NCBI GenBank assembly: GCA_938002255.1
Contig: CALLAL010000013.1
Span: 1 to 64,000, forward strand
Length of the DNA: 64,000 bases
DNA from: an uncultured bacterium
GTDB taxonomy: Bacteria > Desulfobacterota > BSN033 > UBA1163
Direction of reading: 5' to 3'
The translations under genes were made by a program, and so were the position numbers. Every line of letters begins with the position of its first letter. The stretch's first letter is position 1. Below the pieces are notes generated by a model. The model worked only from the letters and a program-made list of their open reading frames with translations. It was not told the DNA's origin and searched no databases. Of this stretch, positions 60,503 to 64,000 are shown piece by piece.

Positions 60503-60952
60503 TTATTTAGAGAACCTCACCCGATCGCCTACTTTAATCCCATTCTTAGAAAACCAGCCCTGAGTCATCTCCAGAGCATAGAGGATCGGTTTGGGTGGGG
60601 CATGAGAGGTCAGCGTAAGCGGTTTCATGTCCGTAATCTGAACAATCCGTCCTTCCCGGTCAATGAAGGCAATGCTCAGGGGAATGAGAGTATCTTTCAT
60701 CCAGAAACGGTGATACCCCTCTTCTTCAAAAACGAAGAGCATCCCCTCTTCTTTCCCCAGATGTCTTCTGCCCATCAATCCCTGAGCTCGTTCCTCCGGG
60801 GTTCTTGCGACTTCCACGCGAATCTCTTTTCCTTTGAGATAAAGAGGAATCTTCTGAAGGTCTTCAGAGGAGATGACGGAGGGCAAGAGGCATAGACACA
60901 GAACAAAGAAAAGCCTAATCCCTTGGCCCGGAGGACCGCTTGCTTTTCCCAT
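60503..60952 (-). CDS. DUF192 exported protein
   Basis: This 149-residue protein starts at 60952 with GGGAG upstream, and begins with a signal peptide (about 10-28, [14 protein letters not shown]). The body is the DUF192 beta-fold: [53 protein letters not shown] and [21 protein letters not shown]. The family is widespread and without assigned function. Its start overlaps the small membrane protein gene by 38 bases. Confidence 0.88.
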   Translation of the reverse strand: MGKASGPPGQGIRLFFVLCLCLLPSVISSEDLQKIPLYLKGKEIRVEVARTPEERAQGLMGRRHLGKEEGMLFVFEEEGYHRFWMKDTLIPLSIAFIDREGRIVQITDMKPLTLTSHAPPKPILYALEMTQGWFSKNGIKVGDRVRFSK

Positions 60953-61145
60953 CCCAATCTCCCTGTTCGATCTGATTGGCAAGTCTCCGTATCTCGTCTC
61001 TAATTTTACCTGTGTTCCACTGAATGAATAAAACCCAGAGGGGAAGCAAAAGCCAAATGACGAGGAGGATCCCCAAAAAGACAAGGATGGCAATCCCAAT
61101 CCCAGTGGGAAACTCCTTAAATATCTGCTCAAGATAGACATCCAT
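60915..61145 (-). CDS. Small single-span membrane protein
   Basis: This 76-residue protein has one long hydrophobic segment (about 16-40, [27 protein letters not shown]) followed by a charged helix with [16 protein letters not shown] do not recognise a family. A GGATGAGG ribosome site precedes the ATG, and the gene lies between the lipoprotein and DUF192 genes with overlap, so it is likely expressed. Confidence 0.6.
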   Translation of the reverse strand: MDVYLEQIFKEFPTGIGIAILVFLGILLVIWLLLPLWVLFIQWNTGKIRDEIRRLANQIEQGDWDGKSKRSSGPRD

Positions 61146-61165
61146 CGTTACCTCATCCCCCTTCT

Positions 61166-61453
61166 CTATTTGCTCTGTTCACCACCCAATTTTTTCCTCA
61201 GTTTTTCATTGATCCTTAACACCTGATCGACATCCGAACCACTCACTTCCCAGGAATAATTATCTTTCCCATCCCTCTTCAGCTTGATCTTGACCTCCGG
61301 AGGAAGCGCTTCTTCTCTCTCTATTTTCTCCTTTTCGATGGTGACCTTCGGAATCTGTAATGGCTCGGATGTGATATCAGAGGAAGACGGCTTTCGTTCA
61401 CAACACACTAAGAATACCGAAAAGATCAGACCTGCTAAGAGCATTCTTATCAT
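61166..61453 (-). CDS. Small lipoprotein, unknown function
   Basis: This 95-residue protein starts at 61453 behind GAGGAGGA. MIRMLLAGLIFSVFLVCC forms a lipoprotein signal with a cysteine acceptor near 17-18. The mature part is short and charged, ending LRINEKLRKKLGGEQSK. No family is recognised. It precedes the small membrane protein and DUF192 genes, 20 bases apart. Confidence 0.6.
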   Translation of the reverse strand: MIRMLLAGLIFSVFLVCCERKPSSSDITSEPLQIPKVTIEKEKIEREEALPPEVKIKLKRDGKDNYSWEVSGSDVDQVLRINEKLRKKLGGEQSK

Positions 61454-61786
61454 TGGATCAATCCTCCTCAGACACTCAAATCCTCCCAGATGTTGCATGA
61501 TTTCTGTTTAAATGGGCAGGGGCGATTCGTTCGGCAAGGCATCGAGGCGAACCTTTTTCTGTATCAGCACAACCGTTTCATGTCCCTGCCGGAATTGACG
61601 TTAAGTAAAGCCCCCCGTTTTCCATAACATGATAAAAAACCGCCATTCGAAGCCTTGTAGAGCGGATGGCCCTTGCCCGTCTTTGAAATGGGTGGGGTCT
61701 TTCTTTTCTACACCCAAAGTTTACTGACTCGATCTGATCTTTCAACAGGGTGTGGTTTCTGTTGATCTAAAATCTCTGGAAGGTAT
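61454..61786. other. Non-coding stretch with a possible structured leader
   Basis: No coding frame is convincing in these 333 bases. At 61515-61521 GGCAGGG pairs with CCCTGCC at 61584-61590, and inside lies a GTTCG/CGAAC pairing on the minus strand. This could be a folded leader upstream of the lipoprotein gene. No known riboswitch consensus is recognised. Confidence 0.3.
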
Positions 61787-63316
61787 TTATTCACTTTTGA
61801 TCAATAAACGGCATCCTTGTAAAAATTCTTCCTTAGACTTGGCCTCTTGGGGATAAGAATAAGTTTTGAACTGCACCTCAGTCCCCTTGGGGACATATCC
61901 CCCCTGGGTAAGCTTGACCTCGACCCTTTCCCCAATCTCTTGGGCGAGTCTTTGATCGATAAACGAAAAGAGATAGATGAGATGATTGGGAAAAGGAACC
62001 ACCAGATCGACGGAACGAACCATCTTCTGAAGGGCATACTTGATGCCTCCCCACAATTCATAACTGAGGCTCATCTCCCGCTTCATTCTCGAATCCCAGA
62101 ATTTAACCTGAATCACGGAGAAAGGGAGCCCCTCTTTCTCCGCTTCTTCCAACATGGGCTGAACAATCAATCTGAAGATGTTGGGAACTTGAAGAAGGGG
62201 TAGGGTAAAGATAAAGGAGCTGCCACTTCCCAATCGGCTTTCCACTTGGATCGATCCCTGATGCCCTTCGATGATCTCTTTCGTGATGGCAAGTCCGAGC
62301 CCAGTTCCCATTGAAATGCCCGTACTCTGTCCTTGATAGAATCGGTTAAAAACATTGGGCAAATCTTCAGGAGCGATGCCGATTCCTGTATCACTCACCA
62401 TTACCTTCAAATAGTCTCTCTTTTCTGTCAATCCTCTCGTATCAATACTGATCCGGCCTCCAGTGGGTGTAAATTTAATGCCGTTATTGATCAGATTGAT
62501 AAAGACCTCGATGAGGCGATTCCGATCAATCAAAACTTGAGGCATTTCAGGGTCAAGCCGGCTCTCTAAGGTGATTCGCTTCTCCTCGAGGGCTTGAGCT
62601 AACGTCATGGAGGCATCTTCAACCACTTCTGTCAAACGGGCGGGTTCAAATTTCAACTGAAGCCCTTTTCCGGATTCAATTCTTGAGAAATCCAGAAGGG
62701 TATCAATAAGGTTGGTAAGTCTCAAGATGTTTTTGTGGGCAATGCCTAAATACTCTTCCTGAGATTCTGTCAGAGGCCCTCCATGTCCCTCAAGCATGAG
62801 GGAAATAAACTCTTTGATCACCGTGAGGGGAGTACGTAATTCATGAGAAACACTCGAGACGAAGATAGACTTCAGGTTGTCAAGTCTCCTGAGATCTTCG
62901 TTTGCTTTTTCAAGTTCCATCGATTTTTGTTTGAGATCCCTTAAGAGCCTTTTCTCCCGAACGACTCGGTTCAACTTTGCCCTCACCTCATCGAGGGAAA
63001 AAGGCTTGTTCACATAGTCTGTGGCACCGCATTCGACCACATCCGTAAAGGTGTAGGAGGCCCCATGGCCAGTCATGGCAATGATGTGGATATCCGGAAA
63101 CTCAGTTCGGACGGTTTTGATCAATTCGAATCCATCCATTTCGGGCATTTTGATATCTGTGAGCAATATCGTAAAGGGTTCATGCCTCAATGTTCCTATG
63201 GCTTCCAATCCATTGGAGGCCGTTTGGACTTCAAATCCAAGGGTCGTCACATACGACGCCACCATTTCCAGAATGAGGGGCTCATCATCGACAATCAAAA
63301 TTCGTTCCTTATCCAC
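61787..63316 (-). CDS. Response regulator-histidine kinase hybrid with degenerate GGDEF-like tail
   Basis: This 509-residue cytoplasmic protein begins with a receiver domain (1-120) whose phospho-acceptor is D54 (LLTDIKMPEMDG). A coiled coil (120-150) leads to a HisKA domain with H158 (VSSVSHELRTPLT) and a HATPase domain with NLINNGIKFTPTGG, SDTGIGIAPEDL and GTGLGLAITKEI. Residues about 385-509 resemble a GGDEF fold by hydrophobic pattern (PFSVIQVKFWD, MVRSVDLVVPFPN) but contain no GGDEF motif, so cyclase activity is unlikely. There is no membrane segment. The lytic transglycosylase gene lies 68 bases upstream in the same direction. Confidence 0.85.
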   Translation of the reverse strand: MDKERILIVDDEPLILEMVASYVTTLGFEVQTASNGLEAIGTLRHEPFTILLTDIKMPEMDGFELIKTVRTEFPDIHIIAMTGHGASYTFTDVVECGATDYVNKPFSLDEVRAKLNRVVREKRLLRDLKQKSMELEKANEDLRRLDNLKSIFVSSVSHELRTPLTVIKEFISLMLEGHGGPLTESQEEYLGIAHKNILRLTNLIDTLLDFSRIESGKGLQLKFEPARLTEVVEDASMTLAQALEEKRITLESRLDPEMPQVLIDRNRLIEVFINLINNGIKFTPTGGRISIDTRGLTEKRDYLKVMVSDTGIGIAPEDLPNVFNRFYQGQSTGISMGTGLGLAITKEIIEGHQGSIQVESRLGSGSSFIFTLPLLQVPNIFRLIVQPMLEEAEKEGLPFSVIQVKFWDSRMKREMSLSYELWGGIKYALQKMVRSVDLVVPFPNHLIYLFSFIDQRLAQEIGERVEVKLTQGGYVPKGTEVQFKTYSYPQEAKSKEEFLQGCRLLIKSE

Positions 63317-63384
63317 GTCTTCAGTCCTTTGCTTTCAAGGTAAGAATATTCCTTTTGCCCGATAATTTCAACAAAAAATTCTGG

Positions 63385-64000
63385 TTATTTTGTTTGAGAC
63401 TCTTTCTCCCATTTGGATAAAAAATCCCGGAATCGATCAACGCTCTCCAAAGGGAGATTAAGAAACTGAACCCCTGCAGGGATCACGTCCTCTAAAAGAT
63501 GAAGGTTCATCTCTTTGACCTCTTTATAATAGCATCGAATCGCTCTGGCAATCTCTATGAGGGGAAGAGGCTGTTTCAATTCTATCTGGACTCTTGCTAA
63601 ACGGAGGGGGGCATACCGTTCATGATCCTCAAGATAAAACCCGTATCGGTTGGGGTCGGAGAGGATGATCTTGGCAACGGCAATCTTATAGACATATCGT
63701 TCCGTCTCCAGAGGAAGGGCGAGGTAAAAGTAGTTGCTCGTCTTCTGGGACTCAACCTCTTTCCTGACCCGATTCTCTCCCGCATTGTACGCCGCCATCG
63801 CCAGGGTCCAGCTACCAAACTCGTCATAGAGGTTTTTGAGATAGGTCAAGGCACCATCGGTGGCTTTATAGAAATCGAAGCGTTCGTCGAGAGCCTTTTG
63901 TTTTCGCATCCCATATTTCTCCCCCGTGGATGGGATAAATTGCCAGATCCCGGCCGCCCCTGAAGAAGAAACCGCCTGGGGCCTCAGACCGCTTTCCGTA
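63385..64000 (-). CDS. Lytic transglycosylase SLT domain protein, 5' end outside window
   Basis: The frame runs off the right edge. The visible 205 residues hold a lysozyme-like SLT domain: TESGLRPQAVSSSGAAGIWQF, with the catalytic Glu, then TGEKYGMRKQKALDERFDFYKATDGALTYLKNLYDEFGSWTLAMAAYNAGENRV. This is the MltD-type arrangement; it cleaves peptidoglycan to 1,6-anhydro products in the periplasm. The tail has a region with LPLIEIARAIRCYYKEVKEMNLHLL rather than obvious LysM repeats. The signal peptide would lie beyond 64000. Confidence 0.88.
   Translation of the reverse strand, partial: TESGLRPQAVSSSGAAGIWQFIPSTGEKYGMRKQKALDERFDFYKATDGALTYLKNLYDEFGSWTLAMAAYNAGENRVRKEVESQKTSNYFYLALPLETERYVYKIAVAKIILSDPNRYGFYLEDHERYAPLRLARVQIELKQPLPLIEIARAIRCYYKEVKEMNLHLLEDVIPAGVQFLNLPLESVDRFRDFLSKWEKESQTK

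Noticed and set aside
1-64000. CRISPR arrays or rRNA genes
   Set aside because: No regularly spaced short repeats and no conserved rRNA stretches were seen on either strand.

Overview
The window reads as a chromosome fragment of a Gram-negative anaerobe with roughly 50% GC. The best match I can suggest is a Desulfobacterota (Deltaproteobacteria)-like lineage. This is inferred from LolA and several lipoproteins (outer membrane), two-subunit GlyQ/GlyS, a CooC-type carbon monoxide dehydrogenase maturation ATPase, ferredoxin-rich membrane redox proteins, both PEP synthase and pyruvate phosphate dikinase, and a probable selenocysteine gene. Species cannot be read from the sequence alone.

Layout. 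(1) 1-7340 is the right end of an integrated mobile element, lodged in the 3' end of a tRNA-Gln(CTG) gene at 7340-7413. It carries a partial XRE regulator, a very AT-rich gene for a single-chain type IIB topoisomerase (GHKL ATPase fused to a Topo VI-A-like Toprim part, i.e. Topo VIII-like), an unknown protein, an HD-domain protein, a YdjM-type membrane hydrolase, an excisionase-like HTH protein and a tyrosine integrase next to the tRNA. (2) 7489-24492 is core chromosome: hisS, phosphohexomutase, uppP, a glycerol-3-phosphate uptake and use cluster (ugpB, ugpA, ugpE, glycerophosphodiesterase, glycerol kinase-like; no ATPase subunit), uvrB-uvrC, and a NapH-NapG fusion with a DUF362 protein and a propeller protein. 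(3) 24698-36644 holds adenine deaminase, an M20 peptidase, queH, divergent ppsA and ppdK, a second adenine-deaminase-like amidohydrolase and an acyl-ACP thioesterase. (4) 37026-47653 holds a flavoprotein, a three-repeat lipoprotein and the minus-strand run cooC, plsC, ftsK, lolA, recO, glyQ, glyS. (5) 47894-56018 holds a histidine kinase with a TPR lipoprotein, then a minus-strand run DUF2007, ferritin-like, hotdog thioesterase, archease, rtcB, DUF1786, ogt, cheR. (6) 56057-64000 holds an XRE-cupin regulator, an aspartic protease, ubiE, an acetyltransferase, a PurF-like protein with a degenerate glutaminase site, DUF192 and small envelope proteins, a response-regulator/kinase hybrid and a truncated lytic transglycosylase.

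Most striking points. The RNA ligase gene rtcB has an in-frame UGA exactly where the metal-binding cysteine should be. It is followed 20 nt later by a hairpin whose apical loop AGGUCU is the one I know from the E. coli fdhF SECIS, so it is probably a selenocysteine RtcB, in one operon with its cofactor archease. Two ~225-bp miniature elements (16776-17000 and 36706-36931) are about 90% identical, have 13-bp terminal inverted repeats starting GTAA, and each has a perfect 8-bp target duplication; this is the IS66-family signature. Both sit just upstream of minus-strand promoters. The Topo VIII-like gene and the PurF-like protein with Ser in place of the catalytic Cys are also worth attention.
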